DNA of 24,738 nt, taken from IMG/VR virus record IMGVR_UViG_3300043449_001158, positions 1 through 24,738 of that record. One strand, 5' to 3'. The DNA comes from a virus. Of this stretch, positions 13,115-22,234 are shown one piece after another; position 1 is the first letter of the stretch; every line of letters starts with the position of its first letter. The notes below the pieces were generated by a model. It ran no database searches, had not been told where the DNA came from, and saw nothing but the letters and a program-made list of their open reading frames with translations. A program made the translations under genes and the position numbers.

Positions 13115-13378
13115 TTACCACTTCACTTTGTCGGCCCAATAGGCGGCTGACATTTTGCCTTTGGCGATGTTGCCCGCATGGCGGGCTTTGAACGCCTCGT
13201 TGCGCTTGGAGCCGTCGGGCGACCCCTGCACACCTTGTTGGCCAAAACGAATCGTCTTGACCTGATCTCCAGATTTTGCCACGACTACGTGGCTTTTGGT
13301 TGGGTGGCTAGGGGTTGCCTTGGGCTTGTTGTAGCCCGACACGCCTGCGCGTGCCAGCCGAGGGTCTTTACCTGTCAT
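13115..13378 (-). CDS. conserved phage protein, DUF6321-like
   Basis: The 87-aa protein has the conserved layout GYNKPKATPSHPTKSHVVVA (about 15-34), then KTIRFGQQGVQGSP (about 41-54) and the end ARHAGNIAKGKMSAAYWADK. I recognise these as signature segments of a widespread phage family of unknown function, which I believe is DUF6321. The C-terminal helix with AAYWADKVKW is nearly invariant in that family as I remember it. The ATG overlaps the TGA of the 1977-aa protein gene (ATGA), with GGAG upstream, so it is probably translated together with that structural gene. A structural or morphogenetic role is inferred from position only. Confidence 0.8.
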   Translation of the reverse strand: MTGKDPRLARAGVSGYNKPKATPSHPTKSHVVVAKSGDQVKTIRFGQQGVQGSPDGSKRNEAFKARHAGNIAKGKMSAAYWADKVKW

Positions 13379-16300
13379 AGCTCTTCTCCACGTTTTTTGG
13401 CAATCTCTTCGTCCATGCGCTCGCGCAGGCTGTCGAGTTCTTTGTCCAGCGCCTCGTAGTCGGGGTACCCTTTGCGGTACTCGTCGCGCTTGGCCTTGGT
13501 CATTGCGGACTTGAATTCCTTCTCGACGCGCTTGGCGGCCAGCTCTTGAACTGCCTCAGCCTCAGTAACGTTGTAGTCGTACAGCTTCAGACCGAAGGCG
13601 CGAGCAAACACCAAGCTGGATGGCTCGGCACCCGTGATGCCAGTCTTTCCCTCGATGACGTCGGTGGCGCGGCTGAGCTGGCGGCTGCTGATGCCGGGCG
13701 GCGAGACGATGTCGTACGCAGCCTTAGTCGAGTTCCACAGCTTTTGCCACTCGGTGTCGGTCGGTTGGTGGATCGACTTGCCAGTGTAGGTGTCCACGCC
13801 CAGCACAAGGCTTGCAATGGCCGACACGAATGGGCCGCTGGGGGTGACCATGCCGGGAATCCACGACTGACCAGCGAAGCCGTTGGGCAAGCCCTTGGTC
13901 AGGGACGCAGCCGGGAAATAGTCGCCCAGCTTGTAGTACACGGGGTTCTCGGCATCGCCCATGAACGGGATGCGGACGTGCATGTAGGGGCCGACGGAGC
14001 CAAAGAACATGCGCTCGCGGATCGACTCAGGCCCAGACTTGCGGGTCTCTTCGTCATCGTCACCGGAGGCACCAGCCATTGCGGCTTCCAGTATGTAGTA
14101 GGCCATCAGCACATTGGCAATCTTCCACGGCTGGGTCAGTGCCATACGGCCAATCATCGGGCCCATGGCGTAGCCCCACGACACGAACGGCAGTACCGTC
14201 TGGCGGGCGACCTTCACGGCCTTGGAGTCGATGTCGTAGTCACCGAACGCCTTCAGTGCGAACTTGCCTGCAGTGCGGAACATCTCGTCGGTCGGTGCCT
14301 TGCCCCCGGCCTTGAGCTGCTCTTGGCCAACGCTCTTCATGAACGCAGCCATGCGGAACGCGTTGTCTTCAAAGGCGTACATCTGAGACATGAAGTCGTC
14401 GGCCTTGCCCACGTTCTTGGCGAGGAACTCAGCCTTGGACTTCTCGATGCCGAGGTGGCCTGCCACACGGGTCAGCAAACTATCATCATTGCCGCCGCGC
14501 ACGTTGGCCTCGTGGGCCTTGTACAAAGCCTCTTTGACTTCGGCACTGGAGAAGTCGCCCAGCATGGCACCAGAGTTGATGAACTGCTCGACCATGACGC
14601 GCTCTTGCTTGTTCAGCGTGTTCGGGCGGAACGAGATGTCGTGCATCATCGCCATGGTGATGTTGGACGCGGCGTTGGTCAGGTGTGTGCCGGGGTTGAG
14701 CGTGGTCTTGGACTTCTTGAACCAGCGCATGGTGTTGTTGATCGCACGCACCTTGATTGCGGGCTGGCGGTCGATCATGTCGGTCATGGCGTTCCACACC
14801 GGGCCGGGGATGTACTTGCCCGCCAGCTCGCCGTACACATCGGACTTGGGCATCTGAACCCATGTGCCGGACATGCGGTACAAGTCTTTGGTCTTCTCCG
14901 AGCGGGCCATCTCCAGCGACACAGACAACACTTGGTCTTCGTGCACCTTGGTGCCAAATTCCTTGTTGATCTCGTCGATGCTGTCGAACGCGACCTGTGC
15001 ATGCGGGCTGCCTTCCTTGCCCATCTTGGCCAGTGCACCGATGAAGTTCTTGCTGGCGTAGTTGTTGGCCAGCGCGGCCATGGTGTTGCGCAAGGCGTTG
15101 GCCAGATCGTCGGCCTTCTCGTCGGCAATCTTCTCGCGGGCAGTCGTGTTCGTGGTGAACTTGTACTTGCCCTTGTCCGCGTCGCCCGACTCCAAAATCC
15201 ACTTGCGTGTCGTGTCAACGGAGAAACCGACTGGGTCTTTGCCCATCTCGGCAAAGCGTGCGGCAGACATAAACCCGGCAGACTCGGGCGTGCCGGTCAC
15301 CGTGTTGGCGGTCTTGAAGACTTGGAAGAAGTCGCCGTCAATGATCGCATCGCCGTTGGCGTCTTTGGTCACCCAATCCATGTCGAGGTCGTTCTCGTTC
15401 ACGGACTTCTTGCCCAGCACGGCGTTGATCTTGCCGAGACCGAACTGGTTACGCGCCACTTCCTCGGTCTTGCCGGGAAACAGCAGGTTCTCAGAAAACT
15501 TGCGGGTGCGGAAGAACTGCTGCTCGATGGGCGACAGCTCTGACACGTACAGGTCGAACCAGCGCTTCATGTTGTCGGCCAAGCCCTTGAGCTTGCCGCC
15601 GTCGTCCAGACCATCCAGTGCGCGTTTGTTGCCGTCCAGATAGTCGAACACAGCGTTGACTTCAGCAGCGGGCTTGCTGACGATGTAGTTGGCGATGCGC
15701 TCAGCCACTTGGTAGCCGACGTTCTTGTCGTACTTGTAGTTGTCCTGAATGTCAGAGACGTCGCGGTTCACGTTGTAGCGCGAGTTCAGTAGGCCAGCAA
15801 CGATCTCAGCACCGGGGTAGTCCTTTGCCGTTTTGCGAGCCCACTCTGCCAGCTTGTCAGCGGTCTTGCCGACGACGCCTTCTTTGCTCCAGCCGATGGC
15901 CTCGAACACGCGCTGCGTGCTGAACACGTTGACGAGGTTGGTGTCGACCCACTTGGTGTAGTCGGTCTCAGGCACACCCAGAGCCGCAGCCTTGGCGCTG
16001 TTGTCGGTCTTCTTGGTGCTCTGCACGGCGGCTTCCAGCACTTGGCCGGTGGCTTTACCTGTCGGCTGGGTCTCAGCGGCCTGCTGAAGAAGGCGGAAGC
16101 TACCCATGAGCACATCGCTGGCTGCCGTGTTGTTGGTGCCCAGCATGCGACGCACGGTGGCGAGCATCATGTTCCAGACATCTTTGGCAGCCTGCACGAA
16201 CGACTGGGGTGTGCCTTTAGATGGCATGGCCTCCAGCGCCTTGCGGAACTCGACCAGCGTGTTGCCGTAGGAGATCAACTCCAGCACAGCGTCCAGTTCG

Positions 16301-19300
16301 CGTTTACCCGCGACCAGCTCAGCCAACACCTTTTGCACCTCGGCGGCTTTCTCGCTGAGCTTGGATGAGTCGTACTTGACGACTTGATTCACCGACTTCA
16401 CCAGTTGGCGAACGATCGGGTCTTTGGGGAAGGAGTGCACAAACCACTGCAAGGCGGCGTGCAACGCCTCGTGCAACGCGACTTCTGGCGAAGCCGTTGG
16501 CGACATGGTCACCGTGTTGTTCTTGGGGTCGAACTGCGACTTGCCCTCGGCGAAGACGATCTTCGGTGGGTTCTTGGTGTTCTTGAACACCTCGGACACG
16601 GCCTTGGCAATCATGCGCTCAAACGGTGTACCGCTGCTGCGAATGTAGTTCAGCACGCCTTGGAAGCCGGTCTCAGCCTTGGTGAACTTGTTGACCGAGT
16701 GGCCGTACTTGGCAGCACGCACCAGCGGCTGCTCGAAGCCTTGCTGTTTCTCTTCTTTCGATGTGCGGACTTCGCCGCCACGAACATCCAGAACGTCTTT
16801 GCCTTCGCGGAACGTGCCGCGCTTGGCAGCTGCCCAGCCTTGCGACAGGCCGAGGTCGAGCTTTTCGAGGGCTTTGATCTCGGTGGCGATTTCCATCGCC
16901 TGCTCGCCGTCTTCCTCGCCGAGCGCATCCATTTGATCTTGCAACGCCTGCTTCTGCGCTGCGATCTTGTCCTTGTTCAGGCGGATCAGGGCTTCGACGT
17001 TCTTGGCGGAGTTGCCAGCGGCTTGGCCGAGGGCAGTCAGCGCAGTCTGCGCTTCACTCCAGAGCTTCTCGACGTTGGCTACGTTCTCACCAGCACGAGC
17101 TTCAGCCTGCGCCTGTTCCCCTTTCTGGGGGAATTTTTTGGTGGACTTGAGCGTGGTGCGGCTTTCGGAAGGCACCATGTTGCCAGCGGCGTTCAGGTAC
17201 TTGGCATAGGCTTCGCCAAAGGCGCGAGCGGCTTGCGCCAGTTTTCCACCCTGCTCGTCACGGCTCTTCTTGCCAGTCAGGAAAGCATCACGGGCGGCAC
17301 CCAGAACCTTGGCTGTGAATGTGGGGCGGCCACCAACGCTGATGCGGCCACCTTGCACCGAGGCGTTGAGGTTTTCGGCTTCGCCGCCCACGAGAGGGCG
17401 CAGGCCCAGCTCGTCGATGGCCTGCTGCGTTTGTGCGATGTCGGCTTCTTCGCCTTCGGCTACTGCTGCGGGGGCAACTGAAACGGCGGCTGGGGCTTGT
17501 CCTTGCGCTTTTGTTTGCTTGGCTTGAGGGGTTTTAGGGCCACGTTTCGGAGCTTTCAAAGAAGCTCCCGCCACGACCGGCGTGACGGGAGAAACGGCGC
17601 TTGCGGCACCGGGGGGAGGAGAAACTTGTGTGACTGGAGCTGCAGGAGCCACAGCGGGGCCAGCAGCCAGCGGCCCGCCTTCTTCTTGGGCGAGCACTTG
17701 TTGGCTGTTCAAGATCGGAGTCTGGAACATGCCGGTGCGAATCTGCGACAGCGTGGGGCGCGGCTGTTGGGGCTGCACCTCGTAGACACCGTCGCCTTTT
17801 GTGGTGATGCCCTGCACGCCGTAAGCCCTGCTGGTGGTTTCCCGACCGGGGGCGGTCAAGTCCACGGGCGCTGTGGGCTGCTGGTAGTAAACACCGGGGG
17901 CGCTCTGAATGATGCCCGGTGCAATCTCTGCGCCAGTCTCGACTTGCTGGAGTTGCTCGCTGCTTGTGAGCAGGCCGCGTTGGCCGCTGATGTAGTCTTC
18001 TGCAGGTGCGCGTGCGCCGCCGATCAGGTCGATTTCACGGGTGCGTTCCTGCACAGGCGTAATACCCAACAAGGAGTCAATACGTGCCTGCAGGTCGATA
18101 GGCTCCGCCTCAGTCGTGATGCCCTTGGTCAGCTCGCGGTACTTGTCGCCCTCAGCCTGCTCGATCTCGCGCAGCTTCTCGGTGCGAGCGTCTTCCATGT
18201 CCAGCTGGGTGTCGAACCACTTGTCGACATCTTGAGCAGCAACACCTTGGCGCTGCGCTTCGGCCATGACCATGTCCATGGCTTGTGCGCGGACTTCGGG
18301 TGGTGTGGACTCGCCATACAAGGCTTCTTTGAGTCGAGCAGCGTTGCGAGCACGCGACACGTGACCACCAAACGACAGCGGACCGAGCAGCAGGGACAAG
18401 CCAGCGCCGCCCAAGGCCGACTGCCGTGCAATCGCACCGAGGTCTTCCTCTTTAGCGCCGTAGGCTCGCTCCACCAACGCAGTGCCCACGTCTTGGCCAG
18501 CTTCGGTACCTGCCTGCACAGCTGTGTTGACAGCCATACCCTTGGCGAACGGGCGAATGACGCCGGTGTCGGTCGCTGCTTTGGCGATACGCTCGGTTGT
18601 GGGTGCACCGCGAACAGCGGCCATGGCCGGACGGAATGCAGCACCCAGACCAGCAGTGGCGATACCCTCGCCAACACCTTGCACAGCCCAGACGCGGCGA
18701 GCCGCTGCGGCAGCCTCGGCTTCGGGAATGCCCTGCTCGATCAGCTTCTCGTACGTGTCTTGTGCAGAAGAGCCGCCGAACAAACCACTGGCCAGCGCTG
18801 ACGAAACAGCTTGCCCGCCGGGCAAGAACGCAGCGCCAAGGACGGGTGCCATCGGGCCGATAGCCCGTGCACCGGACACCAACGCTTCGCTCACCAAACC
18901 ACGGTCGCGCATGTCGGCTTCCCAGCCGGGAGCGCGTTGTTCAGCACCAGCAACCAAAGATTGCCCAGCGCGGTACATAGCGTCTGGCTCGGAGACCTGC
19001 ACGCCATACTGACGCTCAAGTCCTGTGGGGCGGCCCAGTCGTGGGAATGCGCCTTCGCCTACCCGTTGGCCACCAGCATCACCGTAATACTTCAGGGCTT
19101 GGCCAATAGTGCGTGGGAGGTCAACAGCAAAACCAGCACCGAGCTGACGACCGACTTCGCTGGCTGTGCCGCTAGGCGCAATGCCTAGCATGTCGGAGAT
19201 TTGCCCGACCGACGCGCCGGAGCGACGAGCCGCTTCGCCAAGAACCTCCGAGTCGCTTGCGTTTGCTAGTTCAGGGAAGGCTTGGCGAATTTGGTCGATG

Positions 19301-19308
19301 GCAGACAT
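13375..19308 (-). CDS. giant internal virion/polyvalent protein with metallopeptidase-like motif
   Basis: This 1977-aa protein starts at ATG 19308 behind GGAG. Its N-terminus holds Gly/Ala-rich hydrophobic stretches (about 140-180 and 300-320) that could contact membranes. A Pro/Ala/Lys linker spans about 539-622, and coiled-coil segments follow. HEALHAAL at 946-953 matches the zinc metallopeptidase HExxH motif. A later region (about 1530-1740, with TTLNPGTHLTNAASN and AFEDNAFRMAAFM) resembles large polyvalent protein-associated domains such as LPD38, ending with a hydrophobic segment near 1725. Phages of this kind carry giant ejection proteins that enter the host with the DNA, and the two preceding genes look like partners. 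Function is inferred from size, layout and context. The reading frame is intact. Confidence 0.75.
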   Translation of the reverse strand: MSAIDQIRQAFPELANASDSEVLGEAARRSGASVGQISDMLGIAPSGTASEVGRQLGAGFAVDLPRTIGQALKYYGDAGGQRVGEGAFPRLGRPTGLERQYGVQVSEPDAMYRAGQSLVAGAEQRAPGWEADMRDRGLVSEALVSGARAIGPMAPVLGAAFLPGGQAVSSALASGLFGGSSAQDTYEKLIEQGIPEAEAAAAARRVWAVQGVGEGIATAGLGAAFRPAMAAVRGAPTTERIAKAATDTGVIRPFAKGMAVNTAVQAGTEAGQDVGTALVERAYGAKEEDLGAIARQSALGGAGLSLLLGPLSFGGHVSRARNAARLKEALYGESTPPEVRAQAMDMVMAEAQRQGVAAQDVDKWFDTQLDMEDARTEKLREIEQAEGDKYRELTKGITTEAEPIDLQARIDSLLGITPVQERTREIDLIGGARAPAEDYISGQRGLLTSSEQLQQVETGAEIAPGIIQSAPGVYYQQPTAPVDLTAPGRETTSRAYGVQGITTKGDGVYEVQPQQPRPTLSQIRTGMFQTPILNSQQVLAQEEGGPLAAGPAVAPAAPVTQVSPPPGAASAVSPVTPVVAGASLKAPKRGPKTPQAKQTKAQGQAPAAVSVAPAAVAEGEEADIAQTQQAIDELGLRPLVGGEAENLNASVQGGRISVGGRPTFTAKVLGAARDAFLTGKKSRDEQGGKLAQAARAFGEAYAKYLNAAGNMVPSESRTTLKSTKKFPQKGEQAQAEARAGENVANVEKLWSEAQTALTALGQAAGNSAKNVEALIRLNKDKIAAQKQALQDQMDALGEEDGEQAMEIATEIKALEKLDLGLSQGWAAAKRGTFREGKDVLDVRGGEVRTSKEEKQQGFEQPLVRAAKYGHSVNKFTKAETGFQGVLNYIRSSGTPFERMIAKAVSEVFKNTKNPPKIVFAEGKSQFDPKNNTVTMSPTASPEVALHEALHAALQWFVHSFPKDPIVRQLVKSVNQVVKYDSSKLSEKAAEVQKVLAELVAGKRELDAVLELISYGNTLVEFRKALEAMPSKGTPQSFVQAAKDVWNMMLATVRRMLGTNNTAASDVLMGSFRLLQQAAETQPTGKATGQVLEAAVQSTKKTDNSAKAAALGVPETDYTKWVDTNLVNVFSTQRVFEAIGWSKEGVVGKTADKLAEWARKTAKDYPGAEIVAGLLNSRYNVNRDVSDIQDNYKYDKNVGYQVAERIANYIVSKPAAEVNAVFDYLDGNKRALDGLDDGGKLKGLADNMKRWFDLYVSELSPIEQQFFRTRKFSENLLFPGKTEEVARNQFGLGKINAVLGKKSVNENDLDMDWVTKDANGDAIIDGDFFQVFKTANTVTGTPESAGFMSAARFAEMGKDPVGFSVDTTRKWILESGDADKGKYKFTTNTTAREKIADEKADDLANALRNTMAALANNYASKNFIGALAKMGKEGSPHAQVAFDSIDEINKEFGTKVHEDQVLSVSLEMARSEKTKDLYRMSGTWVQMPKSDVYGELAGKYIPGPVWNAMTDMIDRQPAIKVRAINNTMRWFKKSKTTLNPGTHLTNAASNITMAMMHDISFRPNTLNKQERVMVEQFINSGAMLGDFSSAEVKEALYKAHEANVRGGNDDSLLTRVAGHLGIEKSKAEFLAKNVGKADDFMSQMYAFEDNAFRMAAFMKSVGQEQLKAGGKAPTDEMFRTAGKFALKAFGDYDIDSKAVKVARQTVLPFVSWGYAMGPMIGRMALTQPWKIANVLMAYYILEAAMAGASGDDDEETRKSGPESIRERMFFGSVGPYMHVRIPFMGDAENPVYYKLGDYFPAASLTKGLPNGFAGQSWIPGMVTPSGPFVSAIASLVLGVDTYTGKSIHQPTDTEWQKLWNSTKAAYDIVSPPGISSRQLSRATDVIEGKTGITGAEPSSLVFARAFGLKLYDYNVTEAEAVQELAAKRVEKEFKSAMTKAKRDEYRKGYPDYEALDKELDSLRERMDEEIAKKRGEEL

Positions 19309-19329
19309 CGGGGCTCCGTTTACTGTGGC

Positions 19330-20805
19330 TTAGCGATTGCCGAAGTATAGCCCGCGCATGCGCTCCTGACTAGACGTTGGGGCAGGCGTAGGCGGTACCT
19401 GAGCGGGCATGTACTCGTTGGCCAGATTGAGCAGGCCCTGACCAGCCGCAGTTGCTTGTGGTTTGGCAGCAGGTGCGTTCTGCTTCATGGTCAAGATCAA
19501 GTTGTTCACCGGTTGGGGTGCCGCTGTATCTCCGGCGCTGAGGTACCTGCGTGCGTCTGCCGTGGCTGTCTGCATCGTGTAACGCTCTGGTTTGCCGTCG
19601 ACCATGCGACCTGATGGCTTGCCGACCATTTCCTTGGCCAGATTGGCAACGGCTTCGGACGTCACTTCGCGTGGCTTAGGCGCGGCACCGAACAGCGTGA
19701 GTTTCTCCGGTTCAGTGAGCTTGCGGCCCAAGATGGCCTCCATATCTGTGAACTTCTGCTCCAAGCCCTTCCGTCCGAGCGCACCGGTTTGAGCACGCTT
19801 GTACTCGATGTCGGCTTCGCTGGCCCGGATGGCTGTCTCTTTGCCGCGCATACCCACCATCCACTCGGCAAGGTTTGCTGGGTCTTCGGCTGCTTTGCGC
19901 AGGTAGGCCGTGGCCATGCCAGAGTCTTTGAAGCTCTCGGTGCGCAGGACTTTGGTTGGATCAGCGTCGCTGACCAGATTGAGTACAACTTGACCGCCAG
20001 CACCTTTGGCCATGACGAAGTGGGTGCCGTCGCCGAAGCGAGAGTCGTTCTTGTGCAAGTCGATCAGGCCAGCCAAGTCTTTACCTTTGACAGCCTTCTT
20101 GATGTCCATGTCAAACGCGTCCAGCTCGTTTTTGGCGATGCCGGTAACCTGCGAAGTCACCTCCAGCTGCTGGCCACGATCCAAGTTGTACTTGGAGGCA
20201 AGCGTTTTAAGCTGTTCTGGCGTTGGGTTCTGCAGCGTGTTGAACTCGGTGTTAAAAGCGTCCATGCGGCCAGCGGCTTCGGCTTTTCGCTCAGCTTCGC
20301 CGAGTTGAACCTTGCCCAAGCCGACTTGCTGCTCCAGTTGCTGTCTACGCAATGGAGATTCTTCGGCTTCGCGCTCGGCACGTGTGGCTTCCATCAGCAT
20401 TTGCTGGCGCATGCGGGGGTCCGACACGCCCTCGGCCATGGCGCGAGTGCGCAAGGCTTCTACACGATCGGGGGTCAGACCACCTTCGTAGCGTTGGCCG
20501 AGGAACTCGGTAACACGCTGGGGCTGGATGCCGGGGCCTTCGACGGGGGTGTAGCCGCCTTCGGCGTTGAGCGTTGACAGCCCATAACCACCGCCAGTCT
20601 GCGGGGTCAGCTTATAAAACTCCCTACCCTCAGCGTCCTTGGCAGCTGCAATACCTTGCAGCTGCTCACCCATTTGCGGGGTATAGCCTTGTTCGATCTC
20701 AGTAGCCTTTGCGTTCTGGATTCCCTCCAGTCGGCGACGCTCTTGACCCTCTTTGAACGCTTTACCAAGCTGGATGCCAGCTTGCATACCTGATGCCCAT
20801 CCCAT
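19330..20805 (-). CDS. probable internal virion protein, 491 aa
   Basis: The start is ATG 20805 (MGWASGMQAGIQLGKAFKEG), preceded by GGAGG; the frame stays open to 20907 but the upstream part lacks a ribosome site and lies inside the neighbouring gene. The first 35 residues form an amphipathic helix rich in Gly, Gln and Lys. Residues about 130-185 are a long charged, Gln-rich helix (ESPLRRQQLEQQVGLGKVQL), probably coiled coil. The C-terminal 50 residues are Ala/Pro-rich. The composition and the position between the 335-aa and 1977-aa genes match the middle ejection protein of podoviruses. No enzymatic motif is visible, and no family is recognised by sequence. It starts one base after the previous stop. 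Confidence 0.65.
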   Translation of the reverse strand: MGWASGMQAGIQLGKAFKEGQERRRLEGIQNAKATEIEQGYTPQMGEQLQGIAAAKDAEGREFYKLTPQTGGGYGLSTLNAEGGYTPVEGPGIQPQRVTEFLGQRYEGGLTPDRVEALRTRAMAEGVSDPRMRQQMLMEATRAEREAEESPLRRQQLEQQVGLGKVQLGEAERKAEAAGRMDAFNTEFNTLQNPTPEQLKTLASKYNLDRGQQLEVTSQVTGIAKNELDAFDMDIKKAVKGKDLAGLIDLHKNDSRFGDGTHFVMAKGAGGQVVLNLVSDADPTKVLRTESFKDSGMATAYLRKAAEDPANLAEWMVGMRGKETAIRASEADIEYKRAQTGALGRKGLEQKFTDMEAILGRKLTEPEKLTLFGAAPKPREVTSEAVANLAKEMVGKPSGRMVDGKPERYTMQTATADARRYLSAGDTAAPQPVNNLILTMKQNAPAAKPQATAAGQGLLNLANEYMPAQVPPTPAPTSSQERMRGLYFGNR

Positions 20806-20806
20806 A

Positions 20807-21814
20807 TCAGACCTCCACCATTTCAATGCCGAGACCGGCGTAGTTGACTGCCTTGTAGCCGTCAGGCATTTCGTAGACCATGTCGGGGAAGCGCTTCTCA
20901 ACGTCATCCGCCATCACACCCAGATAACGCTTGCCCGAGCCGTTCTTGTACTCAAACTCGTACAGCGGCAGCATGGTGCGCTCGTCACGACCCACCTCTT
21001 GGATATTCTCTTTAAGGCGGCGATCCGAGAAGTATGTGGCCGCTGCGCCCAAGCCCGCACCGAGCATCTCGCCCTTAGCGTTGATGCCTGTGTTGTATGC
21101 ACTCGTCTGCGCGTTGAGGATATTGCCCTGACCTTGGATGCCCATCTGAGCACCTTGGATGCCGTACTGTGCGCCTTGGCCGAACGCTTGGCTGTACTGG
21201 TTGCCAGCGGACATAGCCGAGTTCAGACCAGCAGAACCTGCGCTCGTTGCACCGCCGTATGCGGCGGACGAAGCGCCAGCGAGGCCACGGCCAAGGCCAG
21301 CAGCGTCGAGGCGGCGGGCCCAGCCCATCTGTTCGGCTTGTGTGCGTGCACCGGTCTGTGCGCCTGCGGTGGCGGCAGCCAGTTTGAGGGCGTTGGCATT
21401 CTGCGCGGCACCGAAAGCGCCAGAGTTGGGGTTGATGCCCCGGCGAGTAGCTTCGCGCATGGACACACCTTGCGCACCTTGGAACGCCTGCTGCACGTCG
21501 GCGGCGGCCTTCTGAGCCATTTGCTCGCGGTAAGACTCTGTGTTGAACTTTTGCGCGTCGGCGACGAGGCCCTGCTCAAGCGGTCGGAACGTGCCCACGT
21601 TGTAGTCGTAGTAATCCTTGGCCTGCTGCATCTGCTGCGCTTGCGCGGCCATCTGCTGGTCAGCAACCTTCTGCGCCAGCGGTTTCATCTCCTCGTACTG
21701 GCGCTGGGCAAAGTCCATCTGACGAGTGCCTAGTCTTTCAGCAACATCAATGCCACGCTGGGTGGCAGCCGCCATGGCGCTGTAGTCTGGTGCTGGTTGC
21801 GATTTACCGCCCAT
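20807..21814 (-). CDS. probable internal virion protein with C-terminal S74 intramolecular chaperone
   Basis: The 335-aa protein has a Gln/Ala-rich helical N-terminus (about 10-110), a Gly/Ala/Ser-rich middle (about 175-235) and a C-terminal domain from about 260. That domain carries FSDRRLKENIQEVG, LPLYEFEYKN, KRYLGVMADDVEKRFPD and AVNYAGLGIEM, the signature of the S74/endosialidase intramolecular chaperone. S263 and K268 have the Ser-x4-Lys spacing of the self-cleavage dyad, so the last 73 residues may be released. S74 domains help trimeric tail spikes fold, but similar endings are also seen on small Ala/Gln-rich podovirus proteins encoded just before the ejection proteins. Which structural role applies here is inferred from context. 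Confidence 0.72.
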   Translation of the reverse strand: MGGKSQPAPDYSAMAAATQRGIDVAERLGTRQMDFAQRQYEEMKPLAQKVADQQMAAQAQQMQQAKDYYDYNVGTFRPLEQGLVADAQKFNTESYREQMAQKAAADVQQAFQGAQGVSMREATRRGINPNSGAFGAAQNANALKLAAATAGAQTGARTQAEQMGWARRLDAAGLGRGLAGASSAAYGGATSAGSAGLNSAMSAGNQYSQAFGQGAQYGIQGAQMGIQGQGNILNAQTSAYNTGINAKGEMLGAGLGAAATYFSDRRLKENIQEVGRDERTMLPLYEFEYKNGSGKRYLGVMADDVEKRFPDMVYEMPDGYKAVNYAGLGIEMVEV

Positions 21815-21817
21815 GAT

Positions 21818-22234
21818 TTACTCCTTGCGCAGCCACCGACAGGTGTCAGGCCGCATAACCAAAATGTGCATGTCAGCGCCCGGTGCGCCGTCCTTCATCA
21901 AGAACTCTTCTTCAAAACCGAGGTGCTTGTCAAAGGCCAAGATGTGCGGTTCGTTCGACGGAACCATACCCGTAAGCCGCTTCAAACCGCAGTGCCAAAA
22001 AGCGTACTCACACACCGCTCGGAACAGCGGGATGATCATTCTGGTGTGCCGTGCGATGGCTATGTGGCAAGTCGCATTGGCACCGTTGAAGTTGTTGATC
22101 ACCACCCCGGCTACAACGTCGTCACCCTGAATAATGCCCAGTGCATAGAAGCTACCCCAGTCAGCACCTTGGCCAACCTGCTGGGCAACCCATGCACCGA
22201 TACGCTCTTTCTGGTCGAAGACGAGTTCTGCCAT
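21818..22234 (-). CDS. GNAT-like acetyltransferase
   Basis: The 138-aa protein reads as a small GNAT fold. An N-terminal helix is followed by strands SFYALGIIQGDDVVAGVVIN and ATCHIAIARHTR, and a helix IIPLFRAVCEYAFWHCGLKR takes the place of the acetyl-CoA-binding helix. GMVPSNEPHILAFDKHLGF carries the N...A..F..K.GF segment typical of GNATs, followed by EEEFLMKDG. The classical Q/RxxGxG/A loop is poorly kept, so the phosphopantetheine contact is weak by eye. Such genes are frequent in podovirus late regions, where the substrate is unknown. The ribosome site upstream of ATG 22234 is weak. It lies directly before the 335-aa virion protein gene. Confidence 0.75.
   Translation of the reverse strand: MAELVFDQKERIGAWVAQQVGQGADWGSFYALGIIQGDDVVAGVVINNFNGANATCHIAIARHTRMIIPLFRAVCEYAFWHCGLKRLTGMVPSNEPHILAFDKHLGFEEEFLMKDGAPGADMHILVMRPDTCRWLRKE

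Noticed and set aside
13546-18801. Very long antisense open frames on the + strand opposite the 1977-aa gene (up to 665, 365 and 434 codons)
   Set aside because: They mirror the codon positions of a real gene with strong GC third-position bias. Their translations are low-complexity and rich in Val, His, Leu, Gly and Ala with no recognisable domain, and the - strand frame is continuous and domain-bearing.
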